In this document: one piece after another, positions 33,527 to 42,461 of the stretch
Layout of the letters: each line of letters begins with the position of its first letter
Numbering within the stretch: position 1 is the stretch's first letter
From: UBA1231 sp045652765
Lineage (GTDB): Bacteria; Bacillota_I; Bacilli_A; ML615J-28; CAG-313
NCBI GenBank assembly: GCA_045652765.1
Contig: JAZOLG010000003.1
Location: 7,215-71,214 of the forward strand
Reading direction: 5' to 3'
Length of the DNA stretch: 64,000 bases
Notes under the pieces: generated by a model
Seen by the model: only the letters and a program-made list of their open reading frames with translations
Databases searched by the model: none
Told to the model about the DNA's origin: nothing
Translations under genes and position numbers: made by a program

Positions 33527-34081
33527 TTCATTAATAGGTTTTACTTCTTCAAAAGAAACTTCAGTAGGAGTTTGTCTTCCAAAGAAATCTACAAGAACAG
33601 TAACAGTTTGTGTTTCCGCATCAATTGAATCAACAGTACCAACTTGACCAGTAAAGTTACCATTTAAGATTTGAACTTCGTCACCAACTTTAAATTTAAC
33701 GTTAGCCTCAATTGTAATACCACAACTTTTTAACACTGGAATAATTTCTTCAGGTTGAAGTGGAACAGGTTTTGCACCTCCACCGCTAGACCCTAGGAAA
33801 CCAGTAACCATTGGCGTATTACGAACAATAAACCAAGATTCATCTGTAACAATCATGTCTACAAAAATATAACCTGGAAATTGTTTTTCTACAACCTCTT
33901 TCATTTCGCCATTTTTCTTTTTTTCATAACGAACAGTTTCAGGAATTAAAACTTGGAAAATATAATTTTCCATATTCATTGATTTAATACGTCTTTCTAA
34001 GTTAACCTTAGCCGCATTTTCACATCCAGAATATGATTGAATTACATACCAAGCACGTTCATTTTCGTAATCGTAATCCAT
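33524..34081 (-). CDS. nusG: Transcription termination/antitermination factor NusG
   Basis: A 185-residue elongation factor. The N-terminal NGN domain contains RAWYVIQSYSGCE and FPGYIFVDM, and the C-terminal KOW domain contains VGDEVQILNGNFTGQVGTV. It binds RNA polymerase and, in Bacilli, promotes pausing. It begins two bases after the secE stop, as in Bacillus. Confidence 0.98.
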   Translation of the reverse strand: MDYDYENERAWYVIQSYSGCENAAKVNLERRIKSMNMENYIFQVLIPETVRYEKKKNGEMKEVVEKQFPGYIFVDMIVTDESWFIVRNTPMVTGFLGSSGGGAKPVPLQPEEIIPVLKSCGITIEANVKFKVGDEVQILNGNFTGQVGTVDSIDAETQTVTVLVDFFGRQTPTEVSFEEVKPINE

Positions 34082-34083
34082 AA

Positions 34084-34587
34084 TTATTTAGTAAGCCAAG
34101 CCTTTAAAGGATCAAGTGCTAAGTCACATAAGAACATAAATGCGATTAAAACAACAATAAAAATAAATGTACGAGCAACATTTATTAAGAATTGTGATTT
34201 AGATAATCCAGATAAATTCTTAATTTCACTTAATGATGGACGATAGAAAGGAATAAATACTAACACTAAAGATATAGCCGCAAGACCTATTAAGATCCAT
34301 GCAAATAATTTACCTTTTAAAATGTCTAGTAAGAATACATTTTCAATAGTTAATACTTCAGTTACAATTAATACACCAAGTGTAATTGCGAATAAAGCAA
34401 GTACTAACATGATGATATTTTCACCTTTATATTCTTTTGATAAGAAGTTTAAAATACGGTGTGGTTTCTCACCAGCTTCTTTTAATGCTCTTTCTTTTTC
34501 AGCTTTTTTAGCTTGTTTACGTGCTTCTTTAACAGCTTTTTTGTCAAGTTCTTTTTCATTTTCTTGAACTTTTAATTCTTCACTCAT
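34084..34587 (-). CDS. secE: Preprotein translocase subunit SecE (long, three-helix form)
   Basis: A 167-residue protein. The C-terminal SecE core is clear: an amphipathic surface helix (PSLSEIKNLSGLSKSQFL) followed by the last transmembrane helix at about 137-157. Two extra transmembrane helices at about 59-80 and 92-112 and a highly charged N-terminal tail (K/E-rich, residues 1-45) precede it. Bacillus SecE is about 60 residues with one helix; this form is built like the three-helix E. coli protein. Position between rpmG and nusG confirms identity. Confidence 0.9.
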   Translation of the reverse strand: MSEELKVQENEKELDKKAVKEARKQAKKAEKERALKEAGEKPHRILNFLSKEYKGENIIMLVLALFAITLGVLIVTEVLTIENVFLLDILKGKLFAWILIGLAAISLVLVFIPFYRPSLSEIKNLSGLSKSQFLINVARTFIFIVVLIAFMFLCDLALDPLKAWLTK

Positions 34588-34597
34588 TGTGAACCTC

Positions 34598-34747
34598 CTA
34601 TTTTGTTTCCTTATGAGTAGTATGTTTATTACATCTAGGACAATATTTCTTAATAACTACCCTTTTAGCTGTGTTTAATTTATTTTTCTCGGTTGTATAG
34701 TTTCGTGATAAACACTCTTCACATACTAAGATAACTTTTTCTCTCAT
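34598..34747 (-). CDS. rpmG: Ribosomal protein L33 (zinc-binding type)
   Basis: A 49-residue 50S protein. Four cysteines in CEEC and CPRC form a zinc ribbon, so this is the zinc-containing C+ form. The start is ATG 34747 behind AGGTGG; the upstream frame is not L33-like. It lies in the usual rpmG-secE-nusG order. Confidence 0.95.
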   Translation of the reverse strand: MREKVILVCEECLSRNYTTEKNKLNTAKRVVIKKYCPRCNKHTTHKETK

Positions 34748-34808
34748 TATACCACCTGCTTTATTTATTTTATCAAAATTTAGTGTTTTTGTCAAATAAT
34801 CTTATTAT

Positions 34809-35342
34809 TTATTTATTTTTTTGTTTCTTTAATTTCTTTTTGATTCTAAAAATCGTATTATAAGCCTGTTTTTTTGTCAAATTTAGATTTTTTGAAACAT
34901 CTTCAATCGAATTACCTCGAAAAAAATATTGAAAATAAACCGCTTTTTCTATTATTGAGAGACATTTTATGTCAACAAATTCAGAACATTTTTGTTCATT
35001 ATTAATAAACATCGTTTCATCTTTTTTGATCTCAACGACACTTTTATTATATTCTCGAACAATTAAACTATTAAATCTATTTTCTAACAACAGCTTAAAA
35101 TACATCGTAAATGATTTAGAATACATTGTATTAAAAGTTTGAATCGCTTTAAAAAGCACCATTCTTGCTTCTTGATAAATATCATCATAGTTATCTTTAT
35201 TAAACTTGTATTTACTTATAAGACTTACTATTAAATTATGATACTTATCAAAAAGAGCAGTCAATGCTTCTTCGTTATAATTTTCTATTAAATAGAGTAA
35301 TTCATAATCATTTTCCAAATTAAAATTAATTGTTAACACCAC
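34809..35342 (-). CDS. sigH: Sigma-70 family factor in the sigH position
   Basis: A 177-residue sigma factor. Region 2 lies at about 25-95 (YDDIYQEARMVLFKAI is the core-binding helix) and region 4 at about 125-172 with a helix-turn-helix (NSIEDVSKNLNLTKKQAYNT). No region 1.1 or 3 is seen. Its place between rlmB and rpmG-secE-nusG equals Bacillus sigH, the early sporulation and stationary-phase sigma; the yacP gene usually between is absent. It is shorter than typical SigH (about 215). The start is one of two adjacent GTG codons (35342, 35339) inside the end of rlmB, so it is translationally coupled. Orthology to SigH rests mainly on synteny. Confidence 0.7.
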   Translation of the reverse strand: MVLTINFNLENDYELLYLIENYNEEALTALFDKYHNLIVSLISKYKFNKDNYDDIYQEARMVLFKAIQTFNTMYSKSFTMYFKLLLENRFNSLIVREYNKSVVEIKKDETMFINNEQKCSEFVDIKCLSIIEKAVYFQYFFRGNSIEDVSKNLNLTKKQAYNTIFRIKKKLKKQKNK

Positions 35343-36045
35343 GATTTCTTATAGCTTCATACAAAATCAAACCGGCACTTACGGATGCATTAAGCGAATT
35401 AACTTTTCCAAACATTGGAATTTTAACAAGCAAATCACAGTTCTTTTGTACTAGTGGAGAAATTCCTTTCCCTTCGCTTCCAACAACTAAACAACATTTG
35501 CCAGAATAATCAGCATCTTTATAATCCATTGTTCCTGTTAATTCAAGACCAATTACCCAGTAGCCACATTCTTTTAATTTTTCAATTGTTTGATTCAAAT
35601 TAGTAACTTTGCAAACATCAACATGTTCATAAGCACCTGTTGATACTTTTACAACTGTTTCATTGACTTCTACACTTCGATTTTTAGGAATTATTATTCC
35701 ATCACATCCTGTTGCATCGGCACTTCTTAAAATTGCACCTAAATTGTGTGGATCTTCAAGTCCATCTAAAATTAACAAGACCGAATCTTTTTTACCACTT
35801 GTTTTGTCAATAATTTCTTCTATTGTGAAATATTGATATTCTTCACAATCGCAAACTATCCCACCCGCTTTTTCACCAAATTTGGCCAAAAAGCTTTTTT
35901 TATTTAATATTGCAACTTTAATTCTTCTTCTTTGAAACTCGTTTATTAACTCTTTATCTTGAAACGTTTCGGCCGCATATACATTAAAAATCTTTCTAGT
36001 TCCTTTTAAAAGTTCTCTAACGGCATTTTTTCCCATTACAAGCAT
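35326..36045 (-). CDS. rlmB: 23S rRNA (guanosine-2'-O-)-methyltransferase RlmB, SpoU family
   Basis: A 239-residue SPOUT methyltransferase. An N-terminal substrate-binding domain (MGKNAVRELL) is followed by the knotted SAM-binding domain with LILDGLEDPHNLGAILRSAD, VVGSEGKGIS and KVNSLNASVSAGLILYE. It modifies G2251 (E. coli numbering) of 23S rRNA. It starts three bases after mrnC and overlaps the sigma gene. Confidence 0.95.
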   Translation of the reverse strand: MLVMGKNAVRELLKGTRKIFNVYAAETFQDKELINEFQRRRIKVAILNKKSFLAKFGEKAGGIVCDCEEYQYFTIEEIIDKTSGKKDSVLLILDGLEDPHNLGAILRSADATGCDGIIIPKNRSVEVNETVVKVSTGAYEHVDVCKVTNLNQTIEKLKECGYWVIGLELTGTMDYKDADYSGKCCLVVGSEGKGISPLVQKNCDLLVKIPMFGKVNSLNASVSAGLILYEAIRNRGVNN

Positions 36046-36047
36046 TT

Positions 36048-36446
36048 CTATTCACCTTCTATAATTGAAATTGCTTTTTTTATCAAAAAGTTTAGTCTTA
36101 CAAAATCACCTTTTAAATATAAATACCCAATAACTGCTTCTAATCCACTGGATACAAAATACTCTTGCATATTAAGATTCTTTCTATGATTTAAAGGTGC
36201 ACCATTTCGACCTCTTTTAAATATTGATTGTTCTTCTTCAGTAAGATCTAAAGAAAGATTATTGTATATAATTTGATGAGCATGAGCACTAACAAATTTA
36301 ACACTTCTTTCTTTTAATTCTTTATTTTTTGTAATACCACATGATAATAAATACTTGCGGATTTCAAGTTCGTAATAAGCATCGCCAATATAGGCTAAAT
36401 CCGCCCCATTTAACAAATGATAATTTTTATTTAAATCAACTTTCAT
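36048..36446 (-). CDS. mrnC: Mini-ribonuclease III
   Basis: A 132-residue RNase III-like endonuclease without a double-stranded-RNA-binding domain, which matures 23S rRNA in Bacillota. The signature ADLAYIGDAYYELEIR near residue 15 carries the catalytic acidic residues, and EAVIGYLYLKG carries the final Glu. Its ATG overlaps the cysS stop codon by one base. Confidence 0.95.
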   Translation of the reverse strand: MKVDLNKNYHLLNGADLAYIGDAYYELEIRKYLLSCGITKNKELKERSVKFVSAHAHQIIYNNLSLDLTEEEQSIFKRGRNGAPLNHRKNLNMQEYFVSSGLEAVIGYLYLKGDFVRLNFLIKKAISIIEGE

Positions 36447-37792
36447 TAAAGCACAATTCCTCTATTAGTTATTTCTTTACGAATTGTGTCTGCAAGTATA
36501 TAGTCTTTAGTATCTCTTGCGGCATACCAACTTTTAACAAGTTCTAATTCTTCTAAAGTTAACTTTTTAATATTAACAACAAGTCCTAATACATAAAACA
36601 TTACTTCTAATGTTTTTAAATATTGATTTAATAAATTGTCATCTTTTTCTTTTTGTCTTAACATTACGTTAATTTCTTTTAATACTTTGTATAAAACGGT
36701 AATAGCATTAGGTGTATTAAAATCATGAGCCATTTCATTAATAAATTCATCATATAAGCTTTGATTATATTTACTATTATCATATAATTTGCCATTGATT
36801 TCTAAGTAACGATATAAACTAATATAAGTTCTTTCAATCTTTTCACAATCACTTACGGCTGGTTTCATCAAATCATATGTAAAGTTAATATTTTGACGAT
36901 AATTATTTGATAACATCATAAAACGACAAGCATTAGGATTGTAAGCATTTAATAAATCTTGAGCACCAACTGTATTTCCTAAAGATTTACTCATCTTTTG
37001 ATTATTAAAATCTACTCGCCCATTGTGAACCCAATAGTTTGCGATAAAATGATCGTGTAAAGCATGAGTTTGAGCGATTTCATTTTCATGATGTGGGAAT
37101 TTAAGGTCATTTCCTCCACCATGGATATCAATCTTACCACCAAAGATTTTATCGATCATTACACAACATTCTGTATGCCAACCAGGTCTTCCCATTCCAA
37201 ATGGACTATCCCATTTAATACCTTCATCGCTTGTAAGTTTCCATAACACGAAATCTCTTGGATCTTGTTTATCATTTTCAACTTCAATTCTTGATCCAAC
37301 TTCAAGATCGTTTAATCTTTGATTACTCAATACACCATATTCGCTAGCTTTTTGAACACTAAAGTAAACATTATCACCAACTTGATAAGCAAACCCTTTA
37401 TCTTTTAAATCATTAATAAAAGATGTAATTTCATTTATCCATTCAGTTACTCTAGGATAAGTTGTTGCAGTTTCACAGTTAAAATCACGGCAAACTTTCA
37501 AATATCTTTCAATATATTTTTCTGCTAGTTCTTTTTCACTAATGTTTTCTTCTTTAGCTTTTTTAATAATTTTATCATCGATATCCGTAAAATTAGTTAC
37601 ATATCGAACTTTATAGCCAATCGTTTTAAAGAATCTGCAAACAGTATCAAAAAATACTACGGGTCTCGCATTACCTATGTGGATATCATTGTACACAGTT
37701 GGACCGCATACATAAATAGATAATTCATTTTCTTTAAGTGGTTTAAATTCTTCTATTTTATTTGTTAACGAATTATAGATTTTAATTTCCAT
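36446..37792 (-). CDS. cysS: Cysteinyl-tRNA synthetase
   Basis: A 448-residue class I synthetase. It shows the cysteine-zinc ligand YVCGPTVYNDIHIGN (with the HIGH-equivalent HIGN), GWHTECC and HHENEIAQ for the remaining zinc ligands, and KMSKSLGN. Length is close to the family norm of about 460. The ATG follows AAGGAGAT. No T-box leader is visible upstream; instead two hairpins occupy the 95-base gap behind rpsI. Confidence 0.98.
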   Translation of the reverse strand: MEIKIYNSLTNKIEEFKPLKENELSIYVCGPTVYNDIHIGNARPVVFFDTVCRFFKTIGYKVRYVTNFTDIDDKIIKKAKEENISEKELAEKYIERYLKVCRDFNCETATTYPRVTEWINEITSFINDLKDKGFAYQVGDNVYFSVQKASEYGVLSNQRLNDLEVGSRIEVENDKQDPRDFVLWKLTSDEGIKWDSPFGMGRPGWHTECCVMIDKIFGGKIDIHGGGNDLKFPHHENEIAQTHALHDHFIANYWVHNGRVDFNNQKMSKSLGNTVGAQDLLNAYNPNACRFMMLSNNYRQNINFTYDLMKPAVSDCEKIERTYISLYRYLEINGKLYDNSKYNQSLYDEFINEMAHDFNTPNAITVLYKVLKEINVMLRQKEKDDNLLNQYLKTLEVMFYVLGLVVNIKKLTLEELELVKSWYAARDTKDYILADTIRKEITNRGIVL

Positions 37793-37812
37793 AAGTCTAT
37801 CTCCTTTTTTAT

Positions 37813-37843
37813 TAAAAGAAGGTCAGAATGACATTCTGACCTT
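37813..37843 (-). terminator. Terminator/attenuator between rpsI and cysS
   Basis: The stem AAGGTCAGAAT/ATTCTGACCTT is followed on the minus strand by CTTTTAAT. The cysS ribosome site starts about six bases later. A second weaker hairpin (TTGATTT/AAATCAA, near 37855-37880) lies between it and rpsI. Confidence 0.75.
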
Positions 37844-37887
37844 GCAAAAACAACTTGATTTTTTTAAACAAATCAACCAAATACGTA

Positions 37888-38280
37888 TTAACGTTTTGAG
37901 AATTGTGGAGCACGACGTGCTTTTTTAAGACCATATTTTTTACGTTCAGTAGCACGAGGGTCACGAGTAAGTAATCCGGCTTTCTTTAATGAACTTCTGA
38001 AATCTGGGCTAATTAATAATAATGCACGGCTAATACCTAAACGGATTGCACCAGCTTGACCGCTGATACCACCACCACAAACATTTACATAAATATCATA
38101 TTGAGTGCTAGTTTGTGTAATATTTAATGGTTGAAGAACGTCTAAACGAACTGCTGCAGATGGAATGTATTCAGCAAAGTTACGATCATTAACAACGATT
38201 TTACCTGTGCCAGGAACCATTCTTACGCGAGCAACTGAACTTTTACGACGGCCAGTAGCTTGATATTGAACTTTTTCCAT
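37888..38280 (-). CDS. rpsI: Ribosomal protein S9
   Basis: A 130-residue 30S protein whose C-terminal tail (RAPQFSKR) reaches the P-site tRNA. YQATGRRKSSVARVR at the start and D-P-R-A-T-E-R-K-K-Y-G-L-K-K-A-R-R are conserved. It follows rplM by 12 bases with AGGAGG. Confidence 0.98.
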   Translation of the reverse strand: MEKVQYQATGRRKSSVARVRMVPGTGKIVVNDRNFAEYIPSAAVRLDVLQPLNITQTSTQYDIYVNVCGGGISGQAGAIRLGISRALLLISPDFRSSLKKAGLLTRDPRATERKKYGLKKARRAPQFSKR

Positions 38281-38292
38281 TATTCATTCCTC

Positions 38293-38730
38293 CTATTTAA
38301 CCTTTGGAAGGCTTTCTGGTTTTTGAGCAGCATGTGGATGATTTGGACCAACGTATACATATAAACGACGGTACATGTCATCTCCAAGTTTACCCTTTGG
38401 AAGCATTCCGCGAACTGCTTTTTCAACAATCTTTTGAGGTTGTTTGTCAAGCATTTCAGTAGCAGTACGAGTTTTTAATCCTCCTGCATAACCACTGTGG
38501 CGATAATATTTTTTATCTGCCCACTTGTTTCCTGTTAATGCAACTTTTTCAGCATTAACTACAATTACATAATCTCCACCATCAATATGAGGTGTAAAAG
38601 TAGGTTTATGTTTACCTTTTAAAACGACAGCAACATCTGTAGCCATTCTACCAAGTACTAATTCAGTAGCGTCTACAACATACCACTTACGTTCAACTGA
38701 TTCATTTGTTTGCATAAATGTTGTACGCAT
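38293..38730 (-). CDS. rplM: Ribosomal protein L13
   Basis: A 145-residue early-assembly 50S protein. It has WYVVDATELVLGRMATDVA, then HIDGGDYVIVVNAEKVALTG and the C-terminal YVGPNHPHAAQKPE. The ATG follows AGGAGG. It heads the rplM-rpsI operon behind a structured leader. Confidence 0.98.
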   Translation of the reverse strand: MRTTFMQTNESVERKWYVVDATELVLGRMATDVAVVLKGKHKPTFTPHIDGGDYVIVVNAEKVALTGNKWADKKYYRHSGYAGGLKTRTATEMLDKQPQKIVEKAVRGMLPKGKLGDDMYRRLYVYVGPNHPHAAQKPESLPKVK

Positions 38731-38751
38731 TTATTTGTTCCTCCTAAAAAT

Positions 38752-38836
38752 TTAATTTAAATTCCGATTGAAAAGAGTTTTTCTTAAGTCCTCTATTCAA
38801 TCAGTAGAGGGCTGTGGGGTTGTTTTCAAATGTATC
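38752..38836 (-). ncRNA. Probable ribosomal protein L13 leader
   Basis: The leader of about 105 bases before rplM contains a strong hairpin (CCTCTA-loop-TAGAGG around 38788-38810) preceded by AACCCCACAGC and followed by a possible stem using GATTGAA and TTCAATC segments. Position and compact structure fit the L13 leader known in Bacillota; I could not align it to the family model. Confidence 0.55.
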
Positions 38837-38842
38837 GCATAT

Positions 38843-38871
38843 ATTATACATTAATTTGTATTTTTTGTCAA
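38843..38871 (-). promoter_or_regulatory. rplM-rpsI promoter
   Basis: On the minus strand TTGACA (38866-38871), a 17-base spacer and TATAAT (38843-38848). It lies directly behind the yitT stop codon. Confidence 0.88.
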
Positions 38872-38872
38872 A

Positions 38873-39808
38873 CTAGATAATAGTTTTTTTAACATAATTT
38901 CCTTCAATTCGCGTCAAATTAGAAACTGTGACAAATGATTGAGGGTCTACGATTCTTATTTCTTGTAAATAACTTTGCATTTCATATTGTGATGCAAATA
39001 TTTCTAACACTTTCTTTTCTTTCATTGTATATCCACCGATTACAGAATAGATAGTTATTCCATGATAGAACTTTTCAAGAATAGCTTCTCTAATTTCTTC
39101 AGCATGTTCTGTGATTACATGTATTTTAACATACTTATAAATACGATAGAATTTATCAATTGTTAAAATTGAGACAATTAATCTTACTACTGTAAATAAA
39201 GCAGTTGGTACACTAATAAGTGCTGAACATCCAATAATACAACAATCAACAATAAATGAATATTTAGTAAATGAAATATTTTTCTTTACTAACAACGCAT
39301 TTGCAATTACATCCATTCCTCCACTTGATCCACCAGCGCGAAGGCATAATGAATTTCCAAATCCAGATACAAAACCGCCAATAATTGCTAAAAGCAATTT
39401 AGTACCATTATCCAAAGTCATTCCAGATTGAACAATTTGTTTAAACGGATTAAAACCTTTATCTGAAAGCCATTGTAATAAAGTTACAAATACAGTTTGT
39501 AATCCAACTGAAATCAATGTAAATACCGCAAATTTTAAACTTACATGCTTAAAACCTATCAAAAATAACGGTATATTTATTAATGCAATAAAAATACCTA
39601 AATATGGTGTAATTCCACCAAAGATGGCATGTGATAAAAGCTGAGAAATACCAGTTACACCACCTGCAAAAAATTCGCCTAAGTTTAAACACCATACTAC
39701 GCCAATAGAATAAATCAAAGTTCCAATAACTACATACAAAGACATTACAAGCGTTTTGTGATCAAAAAACTGTTGTTTTCTTTGTTGATTGCTTGATTCA
39801 GTTTCCAT
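38873..39808 (-). CDS. YitT-family membrane protein
   Basis: A 311-residue protein with about six transmembrane helices at 20-210, including the family segment CLRAGGSSGGMDVIA, and a C-terminal soluble DUF2179 domain at about 225-300 (GITIYSVIGGYTMKEKKVL). Related proteins of Bacillota are of unknown function and may transport a small solute controlled by the soluble domain. It begins 21 bases after metG in the same direction and ends the greA-mtnN-metG-yitT unit. Confidence 0.88.
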   Translation of the reverse strand: METESSNQQRKQQFFDHKTLVMSLYVVIGTLIYSIGVVWCLNLGEFFAGGVTGISQLLSHAIFGGITPYLGIFIALINIPLFLIGFKHVSLKFAVFTLISVGLQTVFVTLLQWLSDKGFNPFKQIVQSGMTLDNGTKLLLAIIGGFVSGFGNSLCLRAGGSSGGMDVIANALLVKKNISFTKYSFIVDCCIIGCSALISVPTALFTVVRLIVSILTIDKFYRIYKYVKIHVITEHAEEIREAILEKFYHGITIYSVIGGYTMKEKKVLEIFASQYEMQSYLQEIRIVDPQSFVTVSNLTRIEGNYVKKTII

Positions 39809-39829
39809 TTTATACCTCGAATAATACTA

Positions 39830-41740
39830 TTAATTAATTTTAGAACCAGATGACATATTTGGAGTTTCTAATAATTCAAATTTGCCATCTTCTTCTGCAC
39901 AAAGAAGCATTCCACTTGATAAGTTTCCACGAATCTTTGTTGGAGCTAGGTTTGCTACTACCACTACTTTTTTACCAATAATTGAATCTGGTGTATATCT
40001 TTCAGCTATTCCAGAAACAATTTGACGAGTTTCAGTACCAATTTTTACATTTAATAATAATAATTTATCAGATTTTTCAACTTTTTTACAATCGATTATT
40101 TCCCCTATTCTTAGGTCGATTTTTGAAAATTCTTCAAAACTAATTGTTTCTTTAAAGTCCATTTTCGGAGTTTCTTCTTTAACTTCAACTGCTTCTAATT
40201 CTGCTTTAATATCAAGACGTTTAAATAATGGTTCTACTTTAGAAGCAAGTGGTTTTGAATAATCATATCCAAATTCTAAAGTTTCAATATTTGATAATTC
40301 TAAATTACCAAGATATTCTAAAACTTTAGTAGTTGATTCAACAAGCACAGGATTTAGTAAAATAGCAACAATTCTAATTGATTCAACTAAATGATACATT
40401 ACACTCATTAACTCTTTTTGTTTAGATTCATCTTTGGCTAAAACCCATGGTGCTGTTTCATCAATATATTTATTAGCACGTGTAATAATTTGCCACGCTT
40501 TACCAATAGCATTTTGCAAACGGAAGCCTTTATATTCAATATTAGTTTGTTCAACTGTTTTAGCAATTACTTCTTCTAATTCTGCATCAAATGCAGTGTT
40601 TTCATATTCTTTAGAAACAGTTCCGCCAAAATATTTATTAACCATTGATATAGTTCTACTAACAAGGTTACCAAAATCATTCGCTAGTTCTGTATTATAT
40701 CTTTCAAAGAATCTTTCATATGTAAAGATTCCATCATTACCAAGAGGTAATTCTTTTGCAAGATAATATCTTAAAGAATCAACACCATATTTTGTAGTAA
40801 TATCTTTTGGATAAACAACATTACCACGAGATTTAGACATCTTGCCATCTTTCATTAATACCCAACCATGCACATATAATTTAAAATTAATTGGTACACC
40901 GGCAGCCATTAAAAAGATTGGCCAATATACAGCATGGAATCTTAAAATGTCTTTACCAATAAGTTGATAAATATTATCATTGTTTACCCAATATTTTTGA
41001 TACATTTCATCATTTTCTGAACCATATTGTAGCGCAGTTAAATAATTAAATAACGCATCAAGCCAAACATAAATTACATGTTTAGGATTACTTTTAACTG
41101 GTATTCCCCAATTAAATGTTGTACGGCTAATACAAAGATCTTCTAGACCAGATTCAACAAAAGAAACTACTTCATTTCTTCTAGTTTCCGGCTGAATAAA
41201 ATCAGGATGTTCATTAATAAAATCCAATAATTGATTTTGATATTTTTTTAATCTAAAGAAGTAACTTTGTTCTGAAACTTTTCTTGTTGGTTTACCGCAG
41301 TCAGGACAAGTTCCACCCTCACCAAGTTGGCTTTTAGTAAAGAAAGCTTCACATGAAACACAGTAATCTCCCGTATATTCGCTTAAATAGATATCATCAG
41401 TTGCTAAAAACTTTTCAAAAATTTCAGCTACTTGTTCCATGTGATATTTATCACTTGTACGAATAAACCCATCATGTTTAGCTAATAAATGTTGCCACAA
41501 CTCTTTTGTATTATCTGCAATTTTATCTACTAGTTCTTGAGGTGTTATTCCTTGTTTTTCCGCTGCTTCTTGAATTTTTAATCCATGTTCATCCATACCA
41601 GTTAAGAAATATGTATCATTCCCACATAATCTATGATATCTAGATAATACGTCAGCCGCAATCGTTGTATATGAATTACCAATATGAACGTTACCACTTG
41701 CATAATAAATAGGGGTAGTAATATAACATTTTTTTGACAT
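39830..41740 (-). CDS. metG: Methionyl-tRNA synthetase
   Basis: A 636-residue class I synthetase starting at ATG 41740 behind GGAGAT. It has YASGNVHIGN (HIGH equivalent), a CVSC..CPDC zinc knuckle, KMSKSRGN and a C-terminal beta-barrel tRNA-binding domain at about 535-630 (KIDLRIGEIIDCKKVEKSDKL). The arrangement matches Bacillus MetG. It is third in the greA-mtnN-metG-yitT unit, next to another methionine-cycle gene. Confidence 0.98.
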   Translation of the reverse strand: MSKKCYITTPIYYASGNVHIGNSYTTIAADVLSRYHRLCGNDTYFLTGMDEHGLKIQEAAEKQGITPQELVDKIADNTKELWQHLLAKHDGFIRTSDKYHMEQVAEIFEKFLATDDIYLSEYTGDYCVSCEAFFTKSQLGEGGTCPDCGKPTRKVSEQSYFFRLKKYQNQLLDFINEHPDFIQPETRRNEVVSFVESGLEDLCISRTTFNWGIPVKSNPKHVIYVWLDALFNYLTALQYGSENDEMYQKYWVNNDNIYQLIGKDILRFHAVYWPIFLMAAGVPINFKLYVHGWVLMKDGKMSKSRGNVVYPKDITTKYGVDSLRYYLAKELPLGNDGIFTYERFFERYNTELANDFGNLVSRTISMVNKYFGGTVSKEYENTAFDAELEEVIAKTVEQTNIEYKGFRLQNAIGKAWQIITRANKYIDETAPWVLAKDESKQKELMSVMYHLVESIRIVAILLNPVLVESTTKVLEYLGNLELSNIETLEFGYDYSKPLASKVEPLFKRLDIKAELEAVEVKEETPKMDFKETISFEEFSKIDLRIGEIIDCKKVEKSDKLLLLNVKIGTETRQIVSGIAERYTPDSIIGKKVVVVANLAPTKIRGNLSSGMLLCAEEDGKFELLETPNMSSGSKIN

Positions 41741-41786
41741 TTTAATATCTCCTCTATTCAAAAATGACATTAAATTTATTTTAATG

Positions 41787-42461
41787 TCATTCAAGAAAAT
41801 TTTTCATTATTATAGTATAAGCATTATAAGATGCGTTTTTAGCAAATTCCATATAAGAATCAATTTGTGATTCACAACCAATAATATCAGAAATCGCTCT
41901 TACAACGCACCATTTAACATTATATTTATCACAGATACTTGCAATTGAATATGATTCCATGTCCACTCCCATTACAAGTTCTTCTTCAAAATACTTTTTA
42001 AAAATTTCATCAAGATAATGGCGATTACCTTGAAATTGATCAGCACTCATCATAGTACCATAGTAAATATTTAAATCTAATTTTTTAGTAATTTTAATTT
42101 GATTTTCAATAAATCTCTTTTCACCAGTAATAGCGCCAAACTTTGTACCATCTAATTCCATATCAATATCGTAACAACCAACTTTGTTACAAACAACAAT
42201 ATCAAGCGGTTTTAAAGTTTTGTTGTATCCCCCAGCAATTCCACTATTAATTACTAAACTAGGATTAAAATGTTCAATCATTAATAATGTAACAATACCG
42301 GCAGAAACTTTACCAATTCCCGATTTAACTAGTACAACATCATGCCCATTAATATCACCTGTAAAGAATTTAAATCCCATTTTATCAATAATATTTTGAT
42401 TTTTTAAAGCTTCCTTAAAAGATTCCAATTCTTTATCCATGGCACAAATTATACCGATCAT
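41787..42461 (-). CDS. mtnN: 5'-methylthioadenosine/S-adenosylhomocysteine nucleosidase
   Basis: A 224-residue phosphorylase-fold enzyme that cleaves adenine from methylthioadenosine, SAH and 5'-deoxyadenosine. MIGIICAMDKELE at the start, NSGIAGG, and the substrate-binding VDMESYSIA and RAISD motifs with the catalytic Asp are all present. It starts on the last base of greA. It recycles by-products of SAM use, which is relevant to the radical-SAM NrdG in this window. Confidence 0.96.
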   Translation of the reverse strand: MIGIICAMDKELESFKEALKNQNIIDKMGFKFFTGDINGHDVVLVKSGIGKVSAGIVTLLMIEHFNPSLVINSGIAGGYNKTLKPLDIVVCNKVGCYDIDMELDGTKFGAITGEKRFIENQIKITKKLDLNIYYGTMMSADQFQGNRHYLDEIFKKYFEEELVMGVDMESYSIASICDKYNVKWCVVRAISDIIGCESQIDSYMEFAKNASYNAYTIIMKNFLE

